From Tipula vernalis (lineage: Eukaryota; Arthropoda; Insecta; Diptera; Tipulidae), in the NCBI GenBank assembly GCA_958295665.1, contig OY282560.1, positions 23,395,653 through 23,459,652 on the forward strand: DNA of 64,000 nt, read 5' to 3'. A program made the position numbers and the translations under genes. Of the stretch, positions 48,329 to 59,416 are shown one piece after another. Under the pieces are notes generated by a model. That model saw only the letters and a list, made by a program, of their open reading frames with translations, was not told where the DNA came from and searched no databases. The stretch's first letter is position 1. Every line of letters begins with the position of its first letter.

Positions 48329-49183
48329 ATATATGTGTGTATGTATATAAAGTAGTTTTATTTATATGTTGCAGAATTCCAGAGCCATGTGATTTCGCAG
48401 GAGACTTAAACAATTGTCCATTTGTACCTGTTGCGGACGATGATTTATCGTTAACTGGAAATATGATGAAACAGTATAGCTCGAACAACTTGTCCCAAGA
48501 ACAAAGAGTTTTCAATTATCGCCTAAGTCACGCTAGACGAAATATTTAAAACGTTTTTGGAATTTTAAGCACCAAGAGTGCGACCATAAAGGCAAATGCT
48601 TCCACAGTTGAATGCATAATTGAGTCATCAGTATCTGTGCATAATTGGCTTGGATTAGATATAAATTCAGGATATATTACGCCCAATTTAGTAGATAGTG
48701 ATATCAATGGATGGACGGTGTCCGGTTCCTGGAGAAGAGAAGAGAGCTTGACTTCCTTAGCACGAATACAAACAAATCCATCATTTCCAGCAAAAAAAAA
48801 ATAAGAGAAATATTAGCAGCACACTTCGTTGGTAGTGGCGCCGTAAAATGGCAATGGGGTAAAATTTAATAATAATTTTAATTTTGCATTTAATATCTAG
48901 AAATCCAAATTAACGGTTCTATTTTGAAATTTGTTTTATTCCGAAAATTTTCTTCAAATTGACAATATGTATTCCGAAAACGGCTAATCCGAAAAAAAGA
49001 TGATCCATCTAATCTTTTTTTCAGATTAGACGTTCTATTTCGGAGTTCTGAATAAAACTATTAAAAACTGGACGTCCCAATTTTTCTATGAAAATGGTAT
49101 TTTCTCTCTATATTGGTGAATTTTTGCGTTCTCTTTTAGTTTGACTAATTTTTACGCTTCTCCATCGTGGAAACCAAGCTTAA

Positions 49184-51490
49184 AGCCTGATTTCGATAGT
49201 GAAAATCATACTGGGTAGTGTGTTTTACTCAAAAAGTCAGAGTAGTTAAGACAATAAAAAATTCCCTTAGAATGGACAAAGGCATTTTTTTTATAGTCAA
49301 ATTTTATGGTTGCACTGACATATTTTTGTTAACATAACCAATAAATTTCAAAAATTGTCGTAATTCACGAGCGTATTTTATTTCTATTGTATTACGATCA
49401 ATTATTTATTTTTCTGAAAAAATTTAAAATCAAATTTGTGACATTAAAAATTATATCACTTTATACCAATAAAAAAGTCGAATGTGGTGGTTATTTTTTT
49501 TTTATATTTAGTGCTTCAGTGTGCGATAAAAATTTACAATCCTTGTAGATGTACTCAAAGTACTGAAAAAAAATATAAATCGCTTCATATTTTGTTACAG
49601 TAAATTAGGGTTGTAAACGAACACAAACACAATTTTTTTCCAGTACTGATTATTGAAAAACATTTTTTTCCTTTTGCTCTCACACTTCAAGCAAATCTCG
49701 TGGAAATCAGGCTTAAGCTTGCGTTTCCATTGGACACAGTAATGACAAGTCGCCGCAGACACGCTTCAATCTCATTAGTATTTTTCGATAGTTGATGGGT
49801 TCAACATTATTCATAGAAGTTTTTAGATGGATGGATTGGATTTTGCAACAACGTGTTTTGGTTGGCACCAAATGGACATCACAAAGAGCACGATGTTTTC
49901 TCGATATTTCTCGCTGTTTTTAAATCGTTTTCCGTTCAAAACTAATTTAAATACGATTTTTCATAAGAACAAATGTTGGCTACACCAGAGTTAGCCTGTT
50001 TAAGCCAGTATTGGTGCATGATATTGAACTAAAAATTCACTTCAACAAATAATGTTGACTGTGGATTGTAGAATCTAAGAGAATTGTCTAAAAATTTCTT
50101 AAGTTTTTGGAGATATGAATATAGCAGAATCTAAACTTCTAATTGTAAAACTATCGACATAATAATTATTAATTAAAAAGTTATTCATACTAATTTGTTC
50201 ATTGTAAACTTTGTACGGAAGTTTGCAGTTAGAATAAAACACTTTCTTTACTATTTCAGCAAATTTAACAATTCCATAATTTTGGCACAATATACCAATA
50301 TTCCAGTAGCCCATATGTTCCAGCAAAATATAAATTATTTATCGGAATGACTGGATGCTAGAGCCATTTTGCAAAGTTTTAGTCTTAACTGAACTTCGTG
50401 CGAAATAAATTCAGATTAATGATCAAACTGATTCCAAATGATTAAAAAATATTTTTTATACCCGATAATCGTTTAAATTTTTATGCGTTTTTGCAATCCC
50501 AATATTTTGACAGTATTCGCGATGACACGAAATTCTTCGCGAGATGGTTACCATGAATATAGTTACGATACTAGTTTGCCCTGACATTGTACTTTGACCT
50601 ATGACATCCAACTTTTGATCTTTGTCCTTTGAGGTTTTGTGGAGTCATGCTCCCAACTCCCACAAAACCTACAACTTATTTCATTTACCGAACATAGAAA
50701 CTGTTTCGTTATCAAATGAGTCCTAAATGAATTAATTTCCAAACATTTATTGTTGGTGGTTGACATGTACTCTTAAAAAAAGTCTGGTCTTTCGTCGAAA
50801 GATATTTTCATTAATGAAGAACGAAAGTTAGAGGTTCGAAGGCGATTAGATAACGCCATAGTTCGAACCACAAACGTTACCAGCTATCTATCTGGCTTTA
50901 TGAATTTTGATTATACCTTAAGTTCCTCTTGAATGAGGCCATCGTGACTATAACTTTCTATAGGTAAATATCTCTTGGGAGATTACGTATTTTAGTAGTT
51001 ATGATCAAATTAATGAGATAAATTAATTTACCATTCCAGAAGTTTTATACATTTATCATCGATAATAGTATAAAGATTGAAGTATTTCGCTTTTTTTATG
51101 GAAAAAACTTGTTTATATTTCTAAGCATAATAATTCTGAGCGTATAGATCGGTCCATGCTAGTAGTATATGAGTCATAATTTTATTTATTTATTTATTTA
51201 TTTCATCAAATAAAATTTTGGTATACTCCATTTTGAGCCTCAGCTCATTCATAATATAGTGCACATTAGAAAAAAAAAACGAAAAAAGTCACAATCCAAA
51301 ACAGCATTGCCTTTGAATCTTGTCCGGTATGCAATGTCTTCGGTAGGGTTTTGTAATAATTGATATCCCTCTCCCTTTAGTGATTAACATACTGCCTTCT
51401 GCTCCTCGTGCCTACGATTGTTGTATTTAGCTGCTTTGAAATTTTTTGCTGTTTTTGCTAAATAGTTTCAAGCTAAATGGATGTCAAATA
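49184..51490. other. AT-rich DNA, no gene seen
   Basis: No conserved protein motif on either strand. A short inverted repeat (aggttttgtgg/ccacaaaacct) lies at about 50,632-50,672 and a (TTTA)n tract at about 51,182-51,205. Confidence 0.5.
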
Positions 51491-51496
51491 AATATA

Positions 51497-51531
51497 CAAA
51501 GCTACGATGTCAGTATGACATCGTAGCTTTG
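51497..51531. repeat. Perfect 16-bp inverted repeat with 3-bp loop
   Basis: caaagctacgatgtca / gta / tgacatcgtagctttg. The right arm is the last readable part of the Penelope RT fragment; the left arm is its exact complement and marks where that fragment ends. Confidence 0.97.
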
Positions 51532-51900
51532 CTATTTGGTTCATGAATCAGCGGAATGTCCAAAAATGAAATTTTGTTATCTACTTCTTTTTCTAAGGTA
51601 AATTTTACTCTGTTGTTTTTCGAATTAAATTCCGTAATTATATCGCCACATATCTAAAGTAAAACACTGGTTGAAAATCTAAAGAATTTAAAACCGAATT
51701 TTCCAAATTTTCCATTAATAGATTTGCTATTATCGAACTTATTGGTGAGCCCATAGGTGAGCCAAAAATTTGTTTATAAATTTTGTTGTCAAAAGAAAAT
51801 TCAGAATTGTTCAAACCGATATTACAAATGATTTAGCATTTTTCTTTATTCTGGTCAGATATCTGTCTTTCTCACTAAGTTAAATTTAGTTCAAGACATA
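51516..51900 (-). pseudogene. Penelope-like reverse transcriptase fragment
   Basis: Minus strand: FSFDNKIYKQIFGSPMGSPI then SSIIANLLMENLE, typical of Penelope-like RT (the GxPMGSPLSPIxA motif). This is followed by FQPVFYFRYV and the catalytic YVDD box. A single-base deletion turns the GTGGACGAT expected for VDD into GTGGCGAT. The next frame reads DIITEFNSKNNRVKFTLEKE then VDNKISFLDIPL, and it ends at the hairpin. N-terminal RT, the rest of the palm and the GIY-YIG endonuclease are missing. This family primes reverse transcription at nicks and is widespread in insects. Confidence 0.85.
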
Positions 51901-51947
51901 GCCGATCGTAAGGCAATGTATTTGAGCTTCGTCTGCCAATTTTTAAA

Positions 51948-54392
51948 ATGAAAGTTTTAGCCCTAAATTGCAATAGTTTAGTTAGCGTCACGCGTCGTCA
52001 GGAGCTGAGGTTTCTCTTAAAAAATCATAATCCCAATTTTGTTTGTCTTAACGAAACTAGACTGTCGTCCTGCCATAGTCTAAAAATAGCTAATTTTTCG
52101 GTATACAGAACTGACTCAAAGCCAAGGGGATCCGTGGGAATGGCAGTTTTGGTCCGGAAGGACATATTACATTCAAAACCTAAAGCTTTTATTAGCGAAA
52201 ATTTTACTGCGACCACCGTACACATTGGGACGGGTGTAAATTCATTTCTGATGGCGGCCGTATATTTTTGAAAGATTGTATCGGCCGACATTTCTAAACT
52301 TCTCAGACTTGCAGACAAAGTGGTGCTCTGTGGGGACTTTAATGCCAGACATTCTTTTTGGGAATGTTACAGTTCAAACACAAACAGTAAGAGACTCTTT
52401 GAGTATTGTGAGGCAAACGACATCCGTATTCTTTTTCTATATAACATGGAGGTATTGCATGAATTCTGTTCAGATCATTTGCCGATTGTGTTTGATATTC
52501 CCAATAATCTAAATATTTTCCATCAATCGGATAGGATCAATGTTACAGACATAAAAAATTCGGATTGGGATGGCTTTAGGCATTTTGTGCATTACAAAAT
52601 GGCTCCGTCAAACGAATCTGAGATTTTGTCAACTGAAGACATCTACCAGAGGCTGTCAAGCTTTTCTAGTATCATTACTAAAGCATTTAACAAATTCGTT
52701 CCTACTTGTGACATAAATGAATATTCTCTGCCAGACAACATTGTAAGTCTAATTAAAATAGACATAGGAAGGCACCTTTCATTTTTACCTCCACTCTGGT
52801 TAACCGTCTCACGAGGAATATTCACGATGCGATCCGGCAGTTTTGGCGGGACAATATTAACAAAAAACTATAGCCTGATAAGTCCAACTTATTCAAGAAC
52901 ATAAGTGGTATCTTGCCCTCAGGAAATAGAAAAATTGTACTTGAGGATCAAGATGGTCTCGTCATTGATCCTTCTGTTGTGGCGAACAAAATGACCGACT
53001 ATTATGAATCAGTATTAAGTGGATCTGATCACGTTGCCAGACCTGATATGGCGGATGAGGTTGCAAATTTCGTCTCCTCATATCCAATTCCATTTAGTAA
53101 AGAAAGCCTAGTAGGAATTGAAACCAATTCCGATGAGATAGTCTGCCACGTTAGTAGGTTAAAAAACAAAAAAACACCGTGAGTAGATACTATTTCTAAT
53201 CGGGCCATCAAAAATCTTTCTAAATCTGTTTTTTTTTTCAATTAGAAACTATTATTAGCGCTATGTTTAGTTTTTCATATTTCCCTGATAGTTGGAAGCT
53301 ATCCAAAATAATTTTCATTCCTAAGCCCGGGAAACCTTGTAGACCAGAACACACAACGCCGATTAGTTTGCTCAGTGGACTCAGTAAAATTGCCGAGATG
53401 ATCATTTACTGTAGGTTATAGGACTCTTGTCGCCACTTGATTCCTGAATTTCAGTTTCGGTTTGTTCCTCATAGATCATCCAGGGAGGCTATTATGAGAT
53501 AAACAAACCAACTAAAGAAGGCTAGAAATCGTCGTAAAACATTCGCAATTGCCCTGCTGGACATTAGGAAGGCTTTTGATTCTGTGTGGCACATTGGTTT
53601 GTTAGCTAAATTAATTCGAGGAGGAGTTTGTTCAGTATTGGTCGCTCTGATTAGAGCTTATTTACAAAACCGTCAGTATTAACAACAGTTTTATCTCTGA
53701 GCGACATTCCAACTCCCACTTCTAAAGACACATGGGTCCAGGTGTATGCCGACAACACCACTGTTTCCTGTTCAAATTACAGTGCTTACCAATGTACGTT
53801 CAGAATACAAAAGTATCTCTACTCACTGACGGAGTATTTTCGTGATTGGAACATTACCATAAATGCTGCGAAAACTCAGCTAATATTTGTTAGACCCACT
53901 CACATGCATCGTAACAAGTTTAAGGATGCAATTCCGATAACGAATTAAATTGTGGACAAGGCGAGAGACCTTGGTGTCACTTTAGATAAAAACTTGAGTT
54001 TCAGTTCCCACATAAACGAAATACGCAGACGGTCTGCGATGGCCTTTCATAAGCTACATCCGCTTCTCTGCAGCTTTGACTATTCCAATAAGTTATTAAT
54101 TTACAAATTGTTTATAAGACCCATCGTTATGTACGCTGCACCGGCATGGTATGACTTGACCAACAAAGGCCAAAAATTGGCTATTCAAAGAATCCAAAAT
54201 AAGGCACTCAGATTCGCATTTGATTCTTGGCCCCGTTCACTTGATTTCAGGCATGAGCGCTGCTCTGCTCTACATAAACAGGCTGATATTCTGACACTTG
54301 GTGAGTTTAATGAAAAGCTGCTGTCTAACGTACTTAATAAAGTACTGACCTCAACAAACGAGTTTTTGCTTAGTATTGCCCACGGGTATTGA
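51948..54392 (+). pseudogene. Jockey-clade non-LTR retrotransposon ORF2, decayed
   Basis: Starts MKVLALNCNSL at 51,948, with VCLNETRL (endonuclease Glu), then after a frameshift VLCGDFNARHSFW and FCSDHLPIVFDI (GDFN and SDH motifs). Part of the domain between them is deleted. The RT has PSGNRKIVLEDQDGLVIDPS, KIIFIPKPGKP, a PISLLS motif, FAIALLDIRKAFDSVWH (first RT Asp), then a deletion, and VYADNTTV, where the second catalytic Asp is Asn (YADD to YADN). The long open C-terminal piece (53,952-54,392) starts DKARDLGVTLDKNLSFSSHI. There is no RNase H, as in Jockey. ORF1 is missing, so the copy is 5'-truncated. The tail ends near 54,600. Confidence 0.92.
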
Positions 54393-54613
54393 CTACCTGG
54401 GATCGTTTACCTGTTTGTCTGTTTTGAGTTTTTGGGCTCAGGTTTAGCTTAAGCTTGCTCGGAATTAATCCATGCATTGTTTGTTTTGTATATAGTTAGG
54501 TTTAAGTTTTTATTTCTCTAGTTTTAAGTTGTAAACTAATGTGTTTATAATTTTAATTAACAAAGTATTAGTAATTAATTTAAATTAAAACTAGAATGAC
54601 AAAAAAATCAATA
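54393..54613. other. Jockey 3' region up to the Tc1 element
   Basis: Noncoding AT-rich sequence after the Jockey stop codon, probably its 3' UTR. A TA at 54,612-54,613 is the target site of the next element. Confidence 0.5.
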
Positions 54614-55526
54614 GTGCACATTCTTCCAATTTTGCACGGATCCATTTTGCGGTATAATACAACAGTTAATTAGTATTTTTTCCATAATCCTTTATTCGCA
54701 ATTACGCTTTTTACTCTTCTTGAGACACTTTCTACCAAATACTCAAATATAGAGGATGGCATTTTTAACCTTCAGCGCTTACTCGGTTCGATAGCTCATT
54801 GATGGATTTTGTGGGCTATTCTTAATTTCACAAGTGTCTTTTAAGAGTTGCCCTCAATTTATCTATCGGATATAAATCCGGGCTTTGTGATGGCGATTTT
54901 AACATTGTAAATTTTTGTTCATTCAACCATTATTGCACGATTTTGGCAGTAAGTTTGGGATCACCGTCTTGTCTCAAATATGGAAATTGTTTTTTTAATG
55001 GCTAAATACATTTCCTTGCTTATTATTACAGATATTTTTACTAAAGGACCAAAGTTCCACCAAGTAAAACAGCTCCAAACCATCAAACTTCATTCACCAT
55101 GTTTTACAGTTTCTTTGGCTTTGGTGCTTCTGTGATTTATTGCCAGGTCTGTGCCAATAGTATTTTTTCCATCTAATTGGAAACGGTTTGTTTTGGTTTC
55201 ACCTGAGTCATTAATTCGTTTCCAATCTCCGTATTACAAGTTTTATGCTCTTTTGCAAAATTTTAACGCGCTTTTACATTTTTATCAGATAAGGCCGATT
55301 TTTTCTGTTTGACCCTGCTGACAAATCCAATTCTTTTAAGTAGCCCCGTCAGGCTGTCTATTCGTTTACAGTTTTGTTTATGGTTTTAGTTGCCTCTAAC
55401 GATGTTTTAATTCTTCTGGTAGTGTTTTTCTCTAGCAAAATAATAATACATAACTGTAAATTTGCATTTAAAATAAAAAGCGGTAATTTAAAATTTTGAA
55501 AACGTGCAAAATTGGAAGAATGTGCA
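54614..55526. mobile_element. Tc1-type element, about 0.9 kb
   Basis: The 24-bp inverted ends share tgcacattcttccaattttg (left at 54,616; right complement at 55,503-55,526). TA precedes the left end; the right TA is mutated. The element carries a decayed Tc1 transposase on the minus strand and has lost the N-terminal part of the gene. Confidence 0.88.
54670..55320 (-). pseudogene. Tc1-type transposase, C-terminal two thirds, decayed
   Basis: On the minus strand: a DSGETKTNRFQLDGK region (a degenerate form of the Tc1 DESKF..DGK block, about 55,210), AKETVKHGE, stop, SLMVWSCFTWWNFGPLV, and SQSPDLYPIDKLRATLK, corresponding to the SPDLNPIE(N/H)LW motif. Asn is now Tyr and the catalytic Glu position reads Asp. 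The C-terminus is LVESVSRRVKSVIANKG then LWKKY and a stop at 54,670, matching the PRR...AVI..KG...KY end of Tc1 proteins. Several stops and frameshifts show it is inactive. The DNA-binding paired-like domain is absent. Confidence 0.88.
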
Positions 55527-55529
55527 AAG

Positions 55530-58080
55530 TTTCATATTTTGAACTATGGAAAGATAAGTTAAATAAATAACGGTTAATTTTGTAATTCGACGCTTTTCTA
55601 GTGAAATATAAATTAAAACGCATAAAGTAGTTCTTCTCTATATGCCTTTAAAAACCGTAGTTCTACGATATGGTTTTGCCATTTTTCGGGAAGTTTCATA
55701 ATTCCATCGGTGTAGAACTACCGTGGTTTATCGGCGAAAAACTTGGCCTAGTGATTTTCACGGTTCTTTTTTGAATCCAATTTTAGACCATCAAGGAGTG
55801 TTGCAGAGGTCGACAGATTCAAAATAGTATCGGAAGCTCAATAGTTTGGTAACTAACTGTTATTGTAGATATTTTTAAACAATTATAATATTGTAAGCTC
55901 TTAACTATAAATAAAATACAAAAAAATATGTGAAACCTTTTGAAAGGATAAAATGGGTTCAAATATATTAAAATACCTACATTTTTCGAGCTTTAAAGTA
56001 TTATTTTGTTTTATGGCTGCAATAAAATGTTTACAGGTTGTGAAGAGATTGTTATCATTTCAAAAAGTATTAAATTAATTTTTTTTTCATTTTACAGTTC
56101 ATAAAATACTTTATCTCCAAATGGGAAGTGGTAAAAAATAATGGCGGTGTAGATATCGTGGTTTTAACTGAATAACAGGATGGCCTGAAGTTCAATCCGC
56201 ATAAAATGTTCTCCAGCAAACAAAAATTATAAAAATCCTGTCAAATGTAGATGGATGCAAACAGAATCCGAGCATTGTATATTCAGTTTCTTGAAACGAA
56301 AGCGTAAGGTTTAAATTATATCATTAAAAGTTTTGAGATAATAAAAATTCCAAAGATATATAATATAATGACAGCTGTAAAACTGTGTAACAGATGTAAG
56401 TAACTCAAACTTATTGTGAAAAACATATTCAGAAAAGTTTAAAAAATTTTATAGAATTTAATCAACAAATTCGAAGAAAAAATTTCACTGCGACGTAAAT
56501 CCACCTGTGCATACGAAAAAAACTTTTTATTACAAATTTTCTAAATACGGATTCTTGATCGAAATCAGCTGCGAGAATTCTGATTGCTTCAGTCACGTTT
56601 TAAAAATTAACCGATCCATTCCTAACAAATAAAAATGTTAATTTGTTTGTACAAATCAACAAGTTATTTAGCTAAAATATTCATGTCTCTAAATTTTCCA
56701 CCTGTTTTCCATGGATATACGAATAAATATAAGTACATACGTTGTAAAATTGTACAAATTTAATTTTCATTTTCAAGTTTTTAATCATAATTTCCTACAT
56801 CTGTGGGAAGCGTACATTAGTATACCGTAGTAACAACATAATTTTCATTACAAGGTATACAAAAAATTTATGAATATAAATTTTCATGATTAAAAGTTTG
56901 TTTATTTCCCGGTTAAGTATGATTTTTTTCGTCTCTCATTATCCGTAGATTAATTAAGCGCAAACAACGAAAAAAAAACTGTGTACATACATTTGCATAA
57001 TTAAGATTTTGCTGCAACAGGTTAGAGATATGTATGTATAAATAGTACCTACATAAAACAAATATGTTAAAGGCGCATTTACCTAATTTCAAAATGTTAT
57101 AATTAACTAAATGTGTGCACAATAAAACTTTATAGCCACCAGTAGGTTAATAAATAATTTGATATTTTCTAATATAAATAATAAAATCTAATCTAAACTA
57201 CCTGCTTGTATGCTGTGCGATGAGAAGAATGGGAGGATTTTTTTTTTGTGTTTTTCTGTTGACATTGCAAATTAAGTAATCCAATTTATTAAACCATAGA
57301 GAGAAATTTTCTTAATACAAAATGAAATTATCGTTTTTCCTCTGTTCGTTTGTTTCGGTATTTTTTTTTATTTCAATTTGTCTTAACAAAAAAAAAACAT
57401 CATAAAAATAGCATAATCTTTTCCTATAAACATAAATTCGACTTTATGTTGTACGATGTTGTTGTTTATTATTTATAATAAAAGAAAAAAAGACTTTTTA
57501 GATTTAATCAATAACTCAATTTAATGTTTATCGAAAAGCTATATCTGTGTGCTTTAGCAAGAGCTGGTAGAATATCTGCAGATAGATGATGATGAAGAAA
57601 TGAAAACAAATCCATAATAAATCCAATATTACCGATAATACCAAAACAGTACTATGAGCAAGAACACATATTGAACAGTGGAATGAGGTTTGTATCAATT
57701 TCATTTGGATATTGCTAGATGTAGTTCTAAATATTAAGAGTATAGAACCGAAAAATTAGTAGTAAACTACAGTTTCTAATATTATTTGACAGACAAACTT
57801 GTTACAAAGTTAATTATTCAAACCGGATTTTGCGGATTTATTTTGTTGGAAAATGGCTTTTATTATCGTGCTTGTTATATTATTACATGATCCATAACTT
57901 TAGTTGAAGATGCAAAAGTATCAAATTAGGCTGTTCGCCAAAAAAAAAGAAGTAAAAAGTCGATAATGCAGTCTATATAAGAAGCATGTTCAGACGAAAG
58001 TTATTGGGATGTATGTTTTGAATTAAAGACTTTTGTCAATTATGGTCTTCTGCCCAAAAAACTTTGTTCCACATGCCAAA
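55530..58080. other. AT-rich DNA, no gene seen
   Basis: No conserved motif on either strand. A weak inverted pair of gtagttctac / gtagaactac lies at about 55,658-55,722. Base composition rises in GC sharply at about 58,080, where the LOA element begins. Confidence 0.5.
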
Positions 58081-58284
58081 ATCTCTCTAAATTGCTGGGC
58101 TGGGTTAAGGTGTTAATCGTACCGTGCCGTAATCGACCAGACTGGAAGGCCAGCTTTAAAACTAGCTCAGTCGCTAACGGTGGATCCGGATACTTGGCGC
58201 CCTCCGGATTAAGTAGCCTTATCTGTATACTGCGGATCTCTGCACAGATGGACATTTCTTTCTCCGCTACTCGTGGGACCAATC

Positions 58285-59416
58285 ATGGATCCAAACAAAA
58301 ACACACAACAACAAAAAGAGTCCGGCTCTCCAAAATATCCGGAAAATGTGGACAACGAGACTCGGGTCTTTAGGCCTGTCTCTAAGTCTACAAATGGTCG
58401 ATGGGACATAAGCTCAAGGGAGGCTGGTCCCTCCACTCGGGTCACCAAATCTGAGTATAGAAATACAAAGCGAAACCAAAGCACGCATAAAGCTAGTTCC
58501 TCAAAACCAACCTATAATACTAGGAGTAAGGCCTGGAGGGCCCTTGTTAAGATCAATAACATCTCGCCAGAAAACAGAACGGATAAAGACAAAGCCACAC
58601 TTGCGTGGGCAAAAAAAGTCACCGAGAAACAGTCGAAAGGCCCTTCAGCTGGCTCACAGCTTAAAAGAAACAGATCTCTGAAGAAAATTCCTAAGATCGC
58701 AAAGCGAACAAAACTCCAGGCCATCGCTATGAAGCCTTTTAACGAGGTCCCCTAAGATCAGCTGGTTGTGGCAGTTATTGACAAATCCCAAGAGGATGGC
58801 AGTATCACGCCCGCCAATTGGAGGAAGGTCCTGTCGCAAAATCCAGGAACTGCTTCGACTTGTCGGGATGCGGGCTGGCACAGGAATCAGGTGAAACTGA
58901 CTGCCTGTGCAGATCAAAGGTCCCTGCTGCTTTATAAGAAGAAAGTGGGGGGACTTGGCGAGGTATGGCCCGGAGCCAGCCTTGCTGTGATTGATAGGGA
59001 GGAAATCCTCTGCAGACCAAGAGCTAGGGTGTACATCCCTTCGAAGCCTAGTGATCCGAAGGTTATACTCCAGTTGTTGCAAGTTGGCAACCAAGATTTT
59101 CCAACGCACAATTGGAAAGTTGCCAAGCTCGAGGAGACAAAGGCTGGCTATAGGTTAGCTGTTATCATCTTAAACAGGGAGTCACTGACTGCACTGAAAA
59201 AAACCATCGGTTTAATCAACCGTGCAGTCACACTCAAGGTGTACAAAAAGGACGCGGACAAGCCGGAGGCTCCAAAGTCATCTTCAGAAAATACCGCGGT
59301 GCTTGATAGCTCATCTGCGTACGCGCAGGTAGCCAGCCAAGCAGAAACTCTCAGAGGACTTCTCATCAGGGGATGACTCTGATGTTATTGTGGTGGAGAA
59401 GAGGCTGCAGAGATGA
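58285..59416 (+). pseudogene. LOA ORF1 (gag-like, RNA-binding), one stop and one frameshift
   Basis: Starts MDPNKNTQQQKESGSP at 58,285. The basic, Ser/Lys/Arg-rich N-terminal half includes QLKRNRSLKKIPKIAKRTKL. A single TAA (58,753-58,755, probably from CAA) precedes DQLVVAVIDKSQEDGSITPA, the conserved core typical of LOA ORF1, with NWRKV next. The core continues through LGEVWPGASLAVIDREEI and NHNWKVAKLEETKAGY-like sequence. A 1-bp frameshift near 59,350 shifts into the acidic C-terminus EDFSSGDDSDVIVVEKRLQR, ending in a TGA at 59,414-59,416. The protein packages element RNA. No CCHC zinc knuckle is visible. With the two lesions ignored it would be about 376 codons. Confidence 0.88.

Noticed and set aside
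58654..59109. 151-codon minus-strand ORF and other minus-strand ORFs at 58.0-61.9 kb
   Set aside because: All lie opposite the LOA ORFs; the plus strand carries the conserved motifs.
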